DNA of 15,895 nucleotides from an uncultured Chlamydiae bacterium (GCA_903909295.1 CAIVVG010000160.1:1-15895), one strand, 5' to 3'; shown: positions 6,706 to 13,855, counted from the first letter of the stretch. Numbers and translations: made by a program. The notes: generated by a model from the sequence alone, not told the origin.

Positions 6706-7559
6706 GTCGACTCCACTTTAATGTGTTCGATAGCGCCGAGGAAATATTGAGGAGACCAGATGGAGAGCTGGCCAAAATCTTTGACAAACGGTTCCAGGTC
6801 GGCTTTGGCACTATTCCAGTCGATTCCTTGGATTTTTGTTTGAAGCATTTCTAACAGCCGGTTCCGGTCCAACTTTTCATGATCCTCAAGGTGTTTTGCG
6901 TGTTTCATCGCTGCCTCTAAATAGGTCAGTGATAAGGGGATTTGATTCTGCATATACCAAATCAAATCGTACCAATCGCGGCCCTTGACGCGCCCTTTCC
7001 AAGCGCGGTAGAGGATGGCGTGCATTTTCCCCGCAAAGAGGTCACTGGGATGCAGCGTCAGCACGTTGAAAGAGGTGGGATTGAGCACTACCTTATTCTC
7101 AAGGCGATAGTTGGGAGGAGGGTCCACATCGACCTCGATTTTGATTTGGATCTTCTCGTTGTGCTTAGCATGCTTCCCTTCCCCAATAGCTAAATAGATC
7201 TTCAAGGTATTGGCCTTAAGAAATGCAGAGATCACGCTCGTCTCTATATTCTTCTCTTTGATCGCGACCTCCATCTCAAATCCGTAAGAGGCGAGCTCCT
7301 TGATCATCCCGTCTAAATAGGGCTTAAAGTTGAATTTGGGATCAGGTTGCAATAAGGTGAAGTCCAAGTCCTCGCTAAATCGATCAAGGCCGTAGAGGAT
7401 GCGCAGAGCAGTTCCTCCGTAAAATGCCGCTTTCTCAAAAAAACCATGTCTTTCAAGGCCCAATAGAGCCATTTGCTGGAGAAGTTCTCTGATTTTGGTC
7501 TGCTCTTTGATTTTCATGTCTTCGTATCTCGCTAACATTGCTTTGATATTATTATTCAT
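6702..7559 (-). CDS. abiEii: AbiEii-family toxin (nucleotidyltransferase, type IV toxin-antitoxin)
   Basis: A 285-residue member of the AbiEii (DUF1814) nucleotidyltransferase-like toxins. The four family motifs are intact: GGTALR at 48-53, SEDLDF at 62-67 (Asp64 and Asp66 as metal ligands), KIEVD at 140-144 and PSDLFAGK (Lys178) followed by KGRDWYDL at 192-199. In studied members the toxin transfers nucleotides to tRNA or uses GTP, stops growth, and can abort phage infection; the partner antitoxin represses the operon instead of binding the toxin. It starts at ATG 7559, overlapping the antitoxin stop by four bases (ATGA), and its own TGA overlaps the start of the phosphoesterase gene. The region is visibly more AT-rich than its neighbours (row 7501-7560 has 18 G+C of 60, row 6541-6600 in the phosphoesterase has 38), consistent with acquisition by transfer. 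No truncation or frameshift was seen, so the toxin is probably active. Confidence 0.88.
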   Translation of the reverse strand: MNNNIKAMLARYEDMKIKEQTKIRELLQQMALLGLERHGFFEKAAFYGGTALRILYGLDRFSEDLDFTLLQPDPKFNFKPYLDGMIKELASYGFEMEVAIKEKNIETSVISAFLKANTLKIYLAIGEGKHAKHNEKIQIKIEVDVDPPPNYRLENKVVLNPTSFNVLTLHPSDLFAGKMHAILYRAWKGRVKGRDWYDLIWYMQNQIPLSLTYLEAAMKHAKHLEDHEKLDRNRLLEMLQTKIQGIDWNSAKADLEPFVKDFGQLSIWSPQYFLGAIEHIKVEST

Positions 7560-8176
7560 AACAGTCTCAAGGCCCCTTCTAGCTCATAGACTGCTTGAGA
7601 GTGGTAATTTTCCGCAATTTCTTGCATGATTTTTCGGTCTAGAGCCTTGAGTTGATCTTCCTCGATTCTCCTCCCTTCTATGAGATCGACCAATAGGTCC
7701 TTTTTTTTCAGTTTTCTGCATTTAAAATAGACGACGTCTGCCAGTGCTTTTTCCGGTCTGGCTATTAAATAGCGCCCAGCTGCATTTTCTTGCTGGTCTA
7801 TCCCCACTGCATAGCGAGGGTGGTTCAAGTACTTGTAATCAAAAGCGCCTATGGGGGTAGCAAACCTTTTGGACTGATTCACCGTTACACAGGTCACTAC
7901 ATAGACCCCCTCTGGAATCATCCCGTAGTAAGAAAGAGCCCATTCCAAGCTCACGTAGGAGGGCCCGTAGAGAAGGCCCGCAATCTGCTCAAAAGGGGCC
8001 CGATCTTCTTTGATTTTGTCAGCAATGAGAAAAAAGCCATTTTTTAGCCTGATGAGATCCCCTTTTTCCACTAACCGCGCAATGAAGGCATCGGGATTGG
8101 TGTATTCTCCTAGGAAGGGCCGTAGGCTTCGGGCCTCGACATAGGCAGTAGTGAAATTTTTCAATATAGGGTGCAT
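7556..8176 (-). CDS. abiEi: AbiEi-family antitoxin (type IV toxin-antitoxin, transcriptional repressor)
   Basis: A 206-residue protein with the usual AbiEi layout: an N-terminal winged-helix region (about 1-52, with the wing-like LIRLKNGFFLI at 41-51) that binds DNA, then the family's conserved GPSYVSLEWALSYYGMIPE at 71-89, VYVVTCVT at 91-98 and a C-terminal antitoxin domain with RPEKALADVVYF. In characterised abiE loci this protein neutralises the toxin's effect without a stable complex and represses its own operon by binding inverted repeats in the promoter. It precedes the toxin gene with a four-base ATGA overlap (7556-7559). ATG 8176 is the likely start; AGGA lies only two bases upstream. 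A perfect palindrome begins 12 bases before the start codon and is the obvious candidate operator. Confidence 0.85.
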   Translation of the reverse strand: MHPILKNFTTAYVEARSLRPFLGEYTNPDAFIARLVEKGDLIRLKNGFFLIADKIKEDRAPFEQIAGLLYGPSYVSLEWALSYYGMIPEGVYVVTCVTVNQSKRFATPIGAFDYKYLNHPRYAVGIDQQENAAGRYLIARPEKALADVVYFKCRKLKKKDLLVDLIEGRRIEEDQLKALDRKIMQEIAENYHSQAVYELEGALRLL

Positions 8177-8188
8177 GGTCCTGATTCT

Positions 8189-8221
8189 ATATGAATCTCC
8201 ATTTTTTTTGGAGATTCATAT
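8189..8221. promoter_or_regulatory. Perfect palindrome upstream of abiEi, candidate AbiEi operator
   Basis: The arms ATATGAATCTCCA (8189-8201) and TGGAGATTCATAT (8209-8221) are perfectly complementary over 13 bp around a 7-T spacer. The right arm ends on the first base of the glgC stop codon (TTA 8221-8223 on plus), and the left arm is 12 bases from the abiEi start. An extra GATTC at 8183-8187 pairs with GAATC at 8193-8197, giving a second, nested half-site. Neither side is followed by a T-run outside the stem, so it does not look like a terminator. Known AbiEi repressors bind inverted repeats at their own promoter. Confidence 0.6.
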
Positions 8222-9417
8222 TAAAACACGAAGTCGTTGGGGATGTGGGTACCAGCGGGAATGACAATGATTCCGTCACGGACAAAGACGCCGTCTTTTT
8301 CGTAGCAAGACAACCCCTGTTTGTTCACGAGTTGTACATGGTCGCCGATTTCAACCCGTTCGTCGATGATAGCCTTTTCAATCATACACCCTTTCCCGAT
8401 GCCAAAGGGCTTGGTGCGAGTTTCTGGGTTTCCCATGAGGACAGAGCTTCGAATAATGGTCCCTTTCCCGATGTGGGAGCGGAGGCCTATGACGCTGTGA
8501 CTGATTTCTTGGGCGTGGATTTGGCTCCCCTCACAGATGATGGATTGATTGATTTGGGTGCAGTGAATTTTGGGACCGGGCAAAAAAGTTGAGCGGGTGT
8601 AGATCGGATTGTGTGCATCGTAGGTGTCGAGCCCTTTATTCGCATGGGTCAAGAGCAAATTGGCTTCATAGTAGGAGGCGATTGTTCCAATATCTTCCCA
8701 GTAGCCGGAATAGAGAAAGGAGGTGGTCTTGCCACGTCCGACCGCTGTCTGGATGAGATGGTACCCAAAGTCATCCCGCTGATCGGATTGCAGCAGCTCT
8801 ATAAGCGCTTCCCTCTGAAAGACATAAATGCCCATCGAGGCGAGGTATTGGTCTGTATTGGGGAGGACAAACTGGTTTAAAGTGGCCCGGTCTCTTGGTT
8901 TTTCGACAAAGGTCCGTACCCGCCGTTCCTCATCGATTTGGAGGAGGCCCATTCGGGAGGCATCTTTTTCGTAGACGGGGATGCTAGCGATGGTGAGTTC
9001 CGACTTTGTCTCTACCGCAAAGGCAACCATCTCTTGGAAGTTGATATTGTAGAGCTGGTCTCCTGACAAGATGAGAAAGTACTCAGCAGAAGATTGGAGG
9101 AGGGTAGGTAGGTTTTTGCGCACTGCATCGGCGGTGCCGGTAAACCACTGTTGCTTGTGTTGGGGGGTCAGTACCTCGATGGAGCCGGGATGAGTGTGGT
9201 GGATATGATGTTGCAATTCATCGGATAGGTATTGGGCAATCACGAAAATCTGACGGAATCCAGAGTTGATCGAATTGGAAATGGGGATATCGATCAGCCT
9301 GTATCTGCCGCCGTAGGAGACCGCTGGTTTGGCATGGTTGAGCGTGAGAGGTTGCAGGCGTGATCCTCGTCCGCCGGCAAGGATCACAGTCGCAACAGAA
9401 GGGCAGGTTTTAGCCAT
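8221..9417 (-). CDS. glgC: Glucose-1-phosphate adenylyltransferase (ADP-glucose pyrophosphorylase)
   Basis: Makes ADP-glucose from ATP and glucose-1-phosphate, the first committed step of bacterial glycogen synthesis. The 398-residue protein has the nucleotidyltransferase signature GGRGSRLQPLT at 15-25 with AKPAV after it, PISNSINSGF at 45-54, WFTGTADAV at 91-99, the SGDQLY metal-binding block at 118-123, VEKP at 171-174, FGYHLI at 217-222 and YWEDIGT at 239-245. The C-terminal third has the hydrophobic hexapeptide pattern of a left-handed beta-helix, the domain that carries allosteric sites. The length is a little under the typical ~420. ATG 9417 is the likely start; no Shine-Dalgarno sequence is visible. 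It lies downstream of lipA across the long inverted repeat, and its stop codon is embedded in the palindrome before abiEi. No other glycogen gene is in the window. Confidence 0.93.
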   Translation of the reverse strand: MAKTCPSVATVILAGGRGSRLQPLTLNHAKPAVSYGGRYRLIDIPISNSINSGFRQIFVIAQYLSDELQHHIHHTHPGSIEVLTPQHKQQWFTGTADAVRKNLPTLLQSSAEYFLILSGDQLYNINFQEMVAFAVETKSELTIASIPVYEKDASRMGLLQIDEERRVRTFVEKPRDRATLNQFVLPNTDQYLASMGIYVFQREALIELLQSDQRDDFGYHLIQTAVGRGKTTSFLYSGYWEDIGTIASYYEANLLLTHANKGLDTYDAHNPIYTRSTFLPGPKIHCTQINQSIICEGSQIHAQEISHSVIGLRSHIGKGTIIRSSVLMGNPETRTKPFGIGKGCMIEKAIIDERVEIGDHVQLVNKQGLSCYEKDGVFVRDGIIVIPAGTHIPNDFVF

Positions 9418-9426
9418 ATAAGCCGG

Positions 9427-9455
9427 ACCATACGGCAGAACCTAAATAGAGTCTA
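9427..9455 (-). promoter_or_regulatory. Weak promoter candidate for glgC
   Basis: On the minus strand TAGACT (9450-9455) and TATGGT (9427-9432) are 17 bases apart, each with four of six consensus matches. The -10-like box ends nine bases before the ATG at 9417, so the leader would be only a few bases. It lies just downstream of the long inverted repeat. The match is modest and could be chance. Confidence 0.25.
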
Positions 9456-9457
9456 GT

Positions 9458-9679
9458 CCAGAATAGTGAAATATTTGGTAGTGGCAAAGGTGTAATGCTC
9501 CTCTGCGACCTCCGCGTCCTCTGTGCCTCTGCGGTCCTTTTTCTAACCCGAGTCATAAGTCTCTGCATCCTCAACATTTTGCAAAAGGGTTTAAAAATTT
9601 ACCACAGAGGCACAGAGGACGCGGAGATCGCAGAGGAGCATTACACCTTTGCCACTACCAAATATTTCCAATATTCTGG
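9458..9679. repeat. Long inverted repeat with CACAGAGG-type dispersed-repeat sequence
   Basis: Left arm 9458-9535 and right arm 9601-9679 are reverse complements over about 78 bp with only a few differences (two C/T substitutions and a small change near the outer ends). The central 65 bp is AT-rich, and the pairing continues imperfectly through AACCC (9545-9549) and GGGTT (9587-9591), so nearly the whole element is one interrupted palindrome. The inner ends carry CCACAGAGGCACAGAGG, a low-complexity motif that I recall as a common intergenic repeat in several bacterial phyla. It fills most of the 274-bp gap between lipA and glgC. No transposase and no target duplication are visible. It could fold into a long cruciform or RNA hairpin; there is no U-run after the stem. 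This may be a MITE-like element. Confidence 0.85.
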
Positions 9680-9691
9680 CCAAAAAGTGGC

Positions 9692-10588
9692 CTAAAGGGC
9701 GGGGGCGAAGAGGTTGGCGTTGTAGCTGGAGCGGACGAAGGGGCCGCAGTACATCCAGCGGACGCCGAGGGCAAGGCCATAGGTCTCATAGGCCTTGAAC
9801 TGTTCGGGGGGGACGAACTCTTTGACGCGGAGTTTGGTGGTGCTGGCTTGTAAATACTGCCCCATTGTGATGATGTCGCATCCAGCTGCATGTAGGTCCC
9901 GAAGGGTCTCTTGGACCATCTCTGGGGTCTCCCCAAAGCCGACCATGATGCCAGATTTAACAAAGATGACTTTGCCCGACTGCTTGGCATGCCTGAGGAT
10001 CATGAGGGTCCGGTCGTAATCGGCCTTGTGGCGGATGCGGGGGGAGAGGGGGCGGACGGTTTCGATGTTGTGATTGAAGACTTCGGGGCGTTCGGCTAAC
10101 ACGAGGTCGAGGGCGGCGAGATTGCCGGAAAAATCGGAGGTGAGCACTTCAATCGTCACTCCTGGGTTTTCCTGGCGGACCGTTCGGATGATGGCGGCAA
10201 TCGATGAAGCGCCTTGGTCGGGGAGGTCGTCGCGAGCGACCATGGTGATGACGACGTGTTTAAGCCCCAGTTCCTTGACAGAGAGGGCGATCCGGATGGG
10301 CTCATCGGCTTCGGGTGCTTTGGGAGTTTTGGTAAAGTCGATGTCGCAAAAGCCACAATTGCGGGTGCAGGCTTTGCCGAGGGCTAAAAAAGTCGCAGTC
10401 TTCTTGGTATAGCACTCGAAGCGGTTGGGGCATTTGGCTTCTTCGCAGACGGTGCTCAAGCGGTACTTTTCTAAGATCCCGCGGGTTTTAAAAACTTGTC
10501 CTCCCGGAGGAAGCTTGCGATGGAGCCAAGAGGGGAAGCGCCCCTCTTTCTCTTCCTCAGGATTCTCGGGGAGGATGTTTAGTTTCAT
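9692..10588 (-). CDS. lipA: Lipoyl synthase
   Basis: A radical-SAM enzyme that inserts two sulfur atoms into the octanoyl chain on lipoyl domains of 2-oxo-acid dehydrogenases and the glycine cleavage H protein. The 298-residue product has both iron-sulfur cluster sites: the auxiliary cluster cysteines Cys48, Cys53 and Cys59 (C-x4-C-x5-C) and the radical-SAM triad Cys74, Cys78 and Cys81 (C-x3-C-x2-C). The C-terminal RSSY at 286-289 supplies the serine ligand of the auxiliary cluster. The length is normal. I chose ATG 10588, which forms an ATGA overlap with the lpdA stop; the frame stays open to 10636, but that part lies inside lpdA and is not LipA-like. It is the second gene of an lpdA-lipA operon, matching the order I recall in Chlamydia. 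The long inverted repeat begins 12 bases after its stop. Confidence 0.95.
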   Translation of the reverse strand: MKLNILPENPEEEKEGRFPSWLHRKLPPGGQVFKTRGILEKYRLSTVCEEAKCPNRFECYTKKTATFLALGKACTRNCGFCDIDFTKTPKAPEADEPIRIALSVKELGLKHVVITMVARDDLPDQGASSIAAIIRTVRQENPGVTIEVLTSDFSGNLAALDLVLAERPEVFNHNIETVRPLSPRIRHKADYDRTLMILRHAKQSGKVIFVKSGIMVGFGETPEMVQETLRDLHAAGCDIITMGQYLQASTTKLRVKEFVPPEQFKAYETYGLALGVRWMYCGPFVRSSYNANLFAPAL

Positions 10589-11973
10589 AGTTTCTTCTTG
10601 GGCGGGAAGTGCAGCGGAGTGCCGAAGGCCATCCAAGCGGCTTCGTGCCAGCTCTCTGCGAGGGTGGGGTGGGCGTGGATGGTTTCCATGACCGATTCGA
10701 GGGTCAGCTCGTTTTGGACGGCGAGAGTCATTTCGGCAATCAGGTTAGAAGCTTCGTGGCCGATGACGAGGGCGCCCAAAATTTGGCCCGTCTTCTGGTC
10801 GGCGATGATCTGAGCAAATCCTTCCGTGTCTTGTGCCGCCTGTGCTTTGCCGAGAGCTTGGAAAGGGAATGTGCTGCTGACGGCTTGGTGCCCCGCTTGT
10901 TTGGCTTGCTCTAAAGTGAGTCCAACGGTGGCAATTTCAGGAGAGGTAAAGACCACCGCGGGCACCGCGTCGTAGTGCATGCTTATTTCGACTCCACAGG
11001 CGTGGGAGGCTGCGACGATCCCTTGGTGAGAAGCGACGTGAGCGAGCATCGACTTGGCTGTGACATCGCCAATGGCGTAGATGCCCCTCACTGCCGTTTC
11101 CATCTGTTCATTCACGGTAAGCGCACCCAAACCCGCCTTTTCGATATGGAGCCCCTCGGTATACACTTTGCGCCCTACGGACACAAGAGCGAGCTCAGCG
11201 TCCAAGCTACTCCCGTCAGCAAGCGCAATGGCCACGTGACCGCCCTGATTGACAATCGAGGCCACTTTGACATTGGTGCGGATCTCAATACCCCTCTTAG
11301 CAAGAGCAGGGGTCATGAATTGGGAGACGGTGGGCCCTTGAGCCATCAAGATCGCAGGTAATGCTTCTAAAATGGTCACCTTGGTCCCCAGCTCTGCAAA
11401 GAGGGAGGCAAAGTCGCAGCCGATGTAGCCGCCGCCGACAATGGCCAAACTCTTAGGTAGGTGGGTCACTTCGAGAAGGGAGGTGGAGTTCAAAATTCTC
11501 TGATGATCGCAGGGGAACGCGGGAACATCAATAGGGACAGAGCCCGTTGCAATGATGATTTTCTCAGCGCGTATAAACAAGCTGTCTTGGCCCACAACCT
11601 TCAATTCAGTGGGAGACTCAAACTGAGCCGCACCGCGGTAGATGGTGATCTGATTGGACTTAATTAACCCCTCTAACCCAGAGCGGATTTTCTGGATGGT
11701 CTGGTCTTTGCGTGCTTTTATCTTATCATAGTGAACCGAGATAGGGCCCGTCTGAATGCCAAAGTCGGCTGCCCTCTTCACTTGGTGCAGCACAGCGGCA
11801 TTCGATAGAAGCGCTTTTGTCGGGATACATCCCACATTGAGGCAGGTGCCCCCCAAAAGATTTTTTTCAATCAGAGCGACAGATTTGCCCAATTGGGCGG
11901 CTCGGATCGCGGCGACATAGCCCCCAGGGCCCGATCCGATGATAGCAAGGTCATGCGTTTTACGTTCAGTCAT
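10585..11973 (-). CDS. lpdA: Dihydrolipoyl dehydrogenase (E3)
   Basis: The FAD- and NAD-dependent E3 subunit that reoxidises dihydrolipoyl groups of pyruvate and 2-oxoglutarate dehydrogenase complexes. The 462-residue protein shows the FAD-binding GSGPGGYVAA at 13-22, the redox-active disulfide GGTCLNVGCIPTK (Cys44, Cys49), the NAD-binding GGGYIGCDFA region, YAIGDVT near the second FAD contact, and the C-terminal catalytic HAHPTLAE (His435, Glu440) contributed to the dimer partner. All catalytic residues are present. ATG 11973 is directly preceded by AAGGG with no spacing, so a normal Shine-Dalgarno contact is unlikely; a promoter-like pair ends six bases upstream, suggesting leaderless translation. 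It overlaps lipA by four bases, which links lipoate synthesis to an enzyme that uses it, and is divergent from the zinc-ribbon gene across 57 bp. Confidence 0.95.
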   Translation of the reverse strand: MTERKTHDLAIIGSGPGGYVAAIRAAQLGKSVALIEKNLLGGTCLNVGCIPTKALLSNAAVLHQVKRAADFGIQTGPISVHYDKIKARKDQTIQKIRSGLEGLIKSNQITIYRGAAQFESPTELKVVGQDSLFIRAEKIIIATGSVPIDVPAFPCDHQRILNSTSLLEVTHLPKSLAIVGGGYIGCDFASLFAELGTKVTILEALPAILMAQGPTVSQFMTPALAKRGIEIRTNVKVASIVNQGGHVAIALADGSSLDAELALVSVGRKVYTEGLHIEKAGLGALTVNEQMETAVRGIYAIGDVTAKSMLAHVASHQGIVAASHACGVEISMHYDAVPAVVFTSPEIATVGLTLEQAKQAGHQAVSSTFPFQALGKAQAAQDTEGFAQIIADQKTGQILGALVIGHEASNLIAEMTLAVQNELTLESVMETIHAHPTLAESWHEAAWMAFGTPLHFPPKKKL

Positions 11974-11979
11974 CCCTTG

Positions 11980-12007
11980 ATATTAGCTAAAAATAGGAAA
12001 AAATCAA
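11980..12007 (-). promoter_or_regulatory. Promoter candidate for lpdA-lipA
   Basis: On the minus strand TTGATT (12002-12007) and TAATAT (11980-11985) are 16 bases apart across an AT-rich spacer; each matches four of six consensus bases. The -10 box ends six bases before the lpdA ATG, so the transcript would begin at or next to the start codon. Confidence 0.4.
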
Positions 12008-12017
12008 AGCTCCATAC

Positions 12018-12023
12018 TATACT
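12018..12023 (+). promoter_or_regulatory. -10 box candidate for the zinc-ribbon gene
   Basis: TATACT matches the vegetative -10 consensus at five of six positions and ends seven bases before the ATG at 12031. No good -35 is visible 16-18 bases upstream (the area reads TAGGAAAA). If used, the mRNA would be leaderless or nearly so. Confidence 0.3.
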
Positions 12024-12030
12024 GAAGGGT

Positions 12031-12435
12031 ATGAAGCCAAAAAAACGACAGAAGCTCTGCTACAACTGCGAAGGGGAAGTGGATCTCGATGTGATTGTAT
12101 GCCCTTTCTGCGCTGCTGATCTCAGGGCGGAAAAGCCTGAGCAGCAGCAACCTCCGCTCTATCGATCGGTCGCCCCCCCGCGCTCCCAGCCCGAGTTCGA
12201 GAGGGAAGCTGTGGCGCCCGCTCCGACAGAAGAGGTCGCGGAAGAGCAATCTTATCTAGGGCCGATTGTCCTTTTGGCTTTGGGCACACATCTCCTCTTG
12301 CTAGGGATTTTTTTAGGGATGTTTTCTCATAATGGGGTCGTGTTCTTGAAGTGGAGCTCTCGCTTTTGGGTGGGCTATGTGTTGTTGGCCGTGCCGATGC
12401 TGGTTTTAGGTTACCGAGCTCTTTCTAAAAGATAA
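12031..12435 (+). CDS. Small zinc-ribbon membrane protein, function unknown
   Basis: A 134-residue protein with an N-terminal zinc ribbon (Cys10, Cys13, Cys24, Cys27; C-x2-C-x10-C-x2-C), a Pro/Glu/Gln-rich linker (about 33-73), and two predicted membrane helices (about 77-98 and 111-128). The zinc ribbon would face the cytoplasm if the short loop between the helices is outside. I recall a hypothetical gene in this position beside lpdA in Chlamydia trachomatis, but cannot confirm orthology. ATG 12031 is preferred: GAAGG lies just upstream and the longer frame back to 11893 would run into the start of lpdA on the other strand. It is one of only two plus-strand genes and its end overlaps the antiporter gene by 11 bp. 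The role is unknown; zinc-ribbon membrane proteins of this type have no shared established function. Confidence 0.8.
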   Translation: MKPKKRQKLCYNCEGEVDLDVIVCPFCAADLRAEKPEQQQPPLYRSVAPPRSQPEFEREAVAPAPTEEVAEEQSYLGPIVLLALGTHLLLLGIFLGMFSHNGVVFLKWSSRFWVGYVLLAVPMLVLGYRALSKR

Positions 12436-13855
12436 AGAGCGGCCCGAAGAAGTAGAAGAGGGCGTACAGAAGGAGCGTCGGTGGGAGCGCTGCCAAGAGA
12501 AGCTTGATCGGACGTATCCCATCTCCAAAGTGTTTACTCAAGATCGCATAGCCCGCAGGATTGGGAGCGTTGGCAATCACGGTCAGTCCCCCTCCCGCAA
12601 TCACCCCTGTAAAGATCGCATATTCAAAGAGAGGTCCCCAGTTGGGGATCAAGGTCGATAGATAGGAGATCGCCGTATTGTCATTGAAGGCGGTCAGGCC
12701 CATAGCCACGCCCATGACAGAGAGGGGGGTGAGGCCATCTAAAATTCCAAACACCCACCAACCTTGCAAGCCCCCATGGATGACCAGGCCGGCTAAGAAG
12801 AGGCCGACGAGCAGAGGTCTTAAGAGTTTGATCGAGTTTTGATGGTGGCGCGTCGCTTGGTGAAACCCGAGAAAGAGGAGAAAAGTCCCGAGAAACATGG
12901 CGGGAAAATGGGACACTGCGACAACGGTAAAAATAAAAAAGAGGTGCACTACAGTGACCCATCTAGGGGTGGCGCACTCCTCTTTACGGCTGGCCTGCTC
13001 GCGGAAGATGGCCACCGCTCTGCGGCGGACGTCTAATAAGAAGAGCTCTTGGCGGAAGAAGAACCAGTAAGCAATATTGGAGAGAATAATCCCGACAGTC
13101 GATTTCCATCCAAAGTGGTAGAGCATATCGGTATTGCTCCAATCCCAGGCGTGGGCGAGGACAAGCGCTGCTGGAGAGGCAAAGTTCGTGAGAGTCCCTC
13201 CCACAGAGATATTGACAAAGAGGAGCGCCAAGGTGGCATAGCTCAGATTGGGGCTCGGGTTGTACTGGTAAAATTGGCGCGATAAAAGGAGCGCAGAGAG
13301 AGCCATTGCTCCCGGCTCCGTGATCAGCGAGCCCAAAAGAGGACCCAGCGTCAGAATCGTAAACCACCAGGCGGAAAGGGAGCCGCCTAGCCCCTGAGCG
13401 CACCAGTGAAGTGCTTTTTCAGCGATGTTTACGATCGGCTTGGTTGAGGCAAGGCACAAGATCACCGCTACAAAGAGCGGCTCCGTAAAATCTCTCGTAT
13501 CGATGTACTCAATCGCCACGCCCCAGTCGTAAAAAAAGGCGATCGCCAAAAAGAGGGGAATGCCCCAGACAGCAAATACGATTTCAATTTCCGACAAAAA
13601 ATAAAGGGCTTGAACAAGAGGTCCTCGCCTCCATTTTTTATCTTTGGGGTTGGGGGCTGTTTTCGCCTCGATATGGCGAGCGAAGTCATGGATCTTATAG
13701 GCAAAGAGGGTGTGGACGATCGCCAAGACAAATAAGATCAGCGCCACAACGTGAAAAGGGGAGTAGGTAAGCGCTTCCAACTCCAAGACAGGGAGCGGTT
13801 TAAGGCAATCGAATCGAGCTGGGTGTTTGGCCGCTTCCGCAATAAAAGGGAACAT
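12425..13855 (-). CDS. Putative Na+/H+ antiporter (chlamydial/NhaD-like ion transporter superfamily)
   Basis: A 476-residue polytopic inner-membrane protein with about 11-12 hydrophobic segments. It has the hallmarks of the putative Na+/H+ antiporter family of the ion transporter superfamily: GPLLGSLITEPGAMALSALL near 171-190, NISVGGTLTNFASPAALV near 215-232, and in the second half TAFNDNTAISYL and GVIAGGGLTVIANAPNPAG. The paired Asn/Thr/Pro re-entrant segments point to a two-fold repeat architecture. The likely role is sodium extrusion or pH homeostasis; no acidic residue can be proven catalytic by eye. The start ATG 13855 has AGAGG a few bases upstream. The gene follows secA on the same strand after a terminator-like hairpin and overlaps the zinc-ribbon gene tail to tail by 11 bp. 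The ion specificity is inferred from the family only. Confidence 0.82.
   Translation of the reverse strand: MFPFIAEAAKHPARFDCLKPLPVLELEALTYSPFHVVALILFVLAIVHTLFAYKIHDFARHIEAKTAPNPKDKKWRRGPLVQALYFLSEIEIVFAVWGIPLFLAIAFFYDWGVAIEYIDTRDFTEPLFVAVILCLASTKPIVNIAEKALHWCAQGLGGSLSAWWFTILTLGPLLGSLITEPGAMALSALLLSRQFYQYNPSPNLSYATLALLFVNISVGGTLTNFASPAALVLAHAWDWSNTDMLYHFGWKSTVGIILSNIAYWFFFRQELFLLDVRRRAVAIFREQASRKEECATPRWVTVVHLFFIFTVVAVSHFPAMFLGTFLLFLGFHQATRHHQNSIKLLRPLLVGLFLAGLVIHGGLQGWWVFGILDGLTPLSVMGVAMGLTAFNDNTAISYLSTLIPNWGPLFEYAIFTGVIAGGGLTVIANAPNPAGYAILSKHFGDGIRPIKLLLAALPPTLLLYALFYFFGPLFIF

Noticed and set aside
8189..8221. The abiEi-proximal palindrome as an intrinsic terminator for glgC
   Set aside because: On the glgC transcript the loop is all A and no U-run follows the stem; on the other strand there is no gene to terminate.
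9495..9695. Plus-strand open frame of 66 codons with a YHRGTEDAEIAEEH-like stretch
   Set aside because: It is a translation of the inverted repeat itself; the same peptide flavour appears wherever this CACAGAGG repeat occurs, and there is no ribosome site or promoter.
9440..9700. Target-site duplication flanking the long inverted repeat
   Set aside because: The bases outside the arms (GTCTAGT on the left, CCAAAAAG on the right) are unrelated, so insertion cannot be shown from duplication.
10589..10636. Upstream extension of lipA to 10636
   Set aside because: The extra 16 residues are lpdA in another frame; the ATGA overlap at 10585-10588 gives a normal LipA N-terminus.
11893..12030. Longer zinc-ribbon protein starting at 11893
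   Set aside because: It would overlap the lpdA start region on the other strand, and the 46 extra residues show no conserved character; the -10 box lies downstream of 11893.
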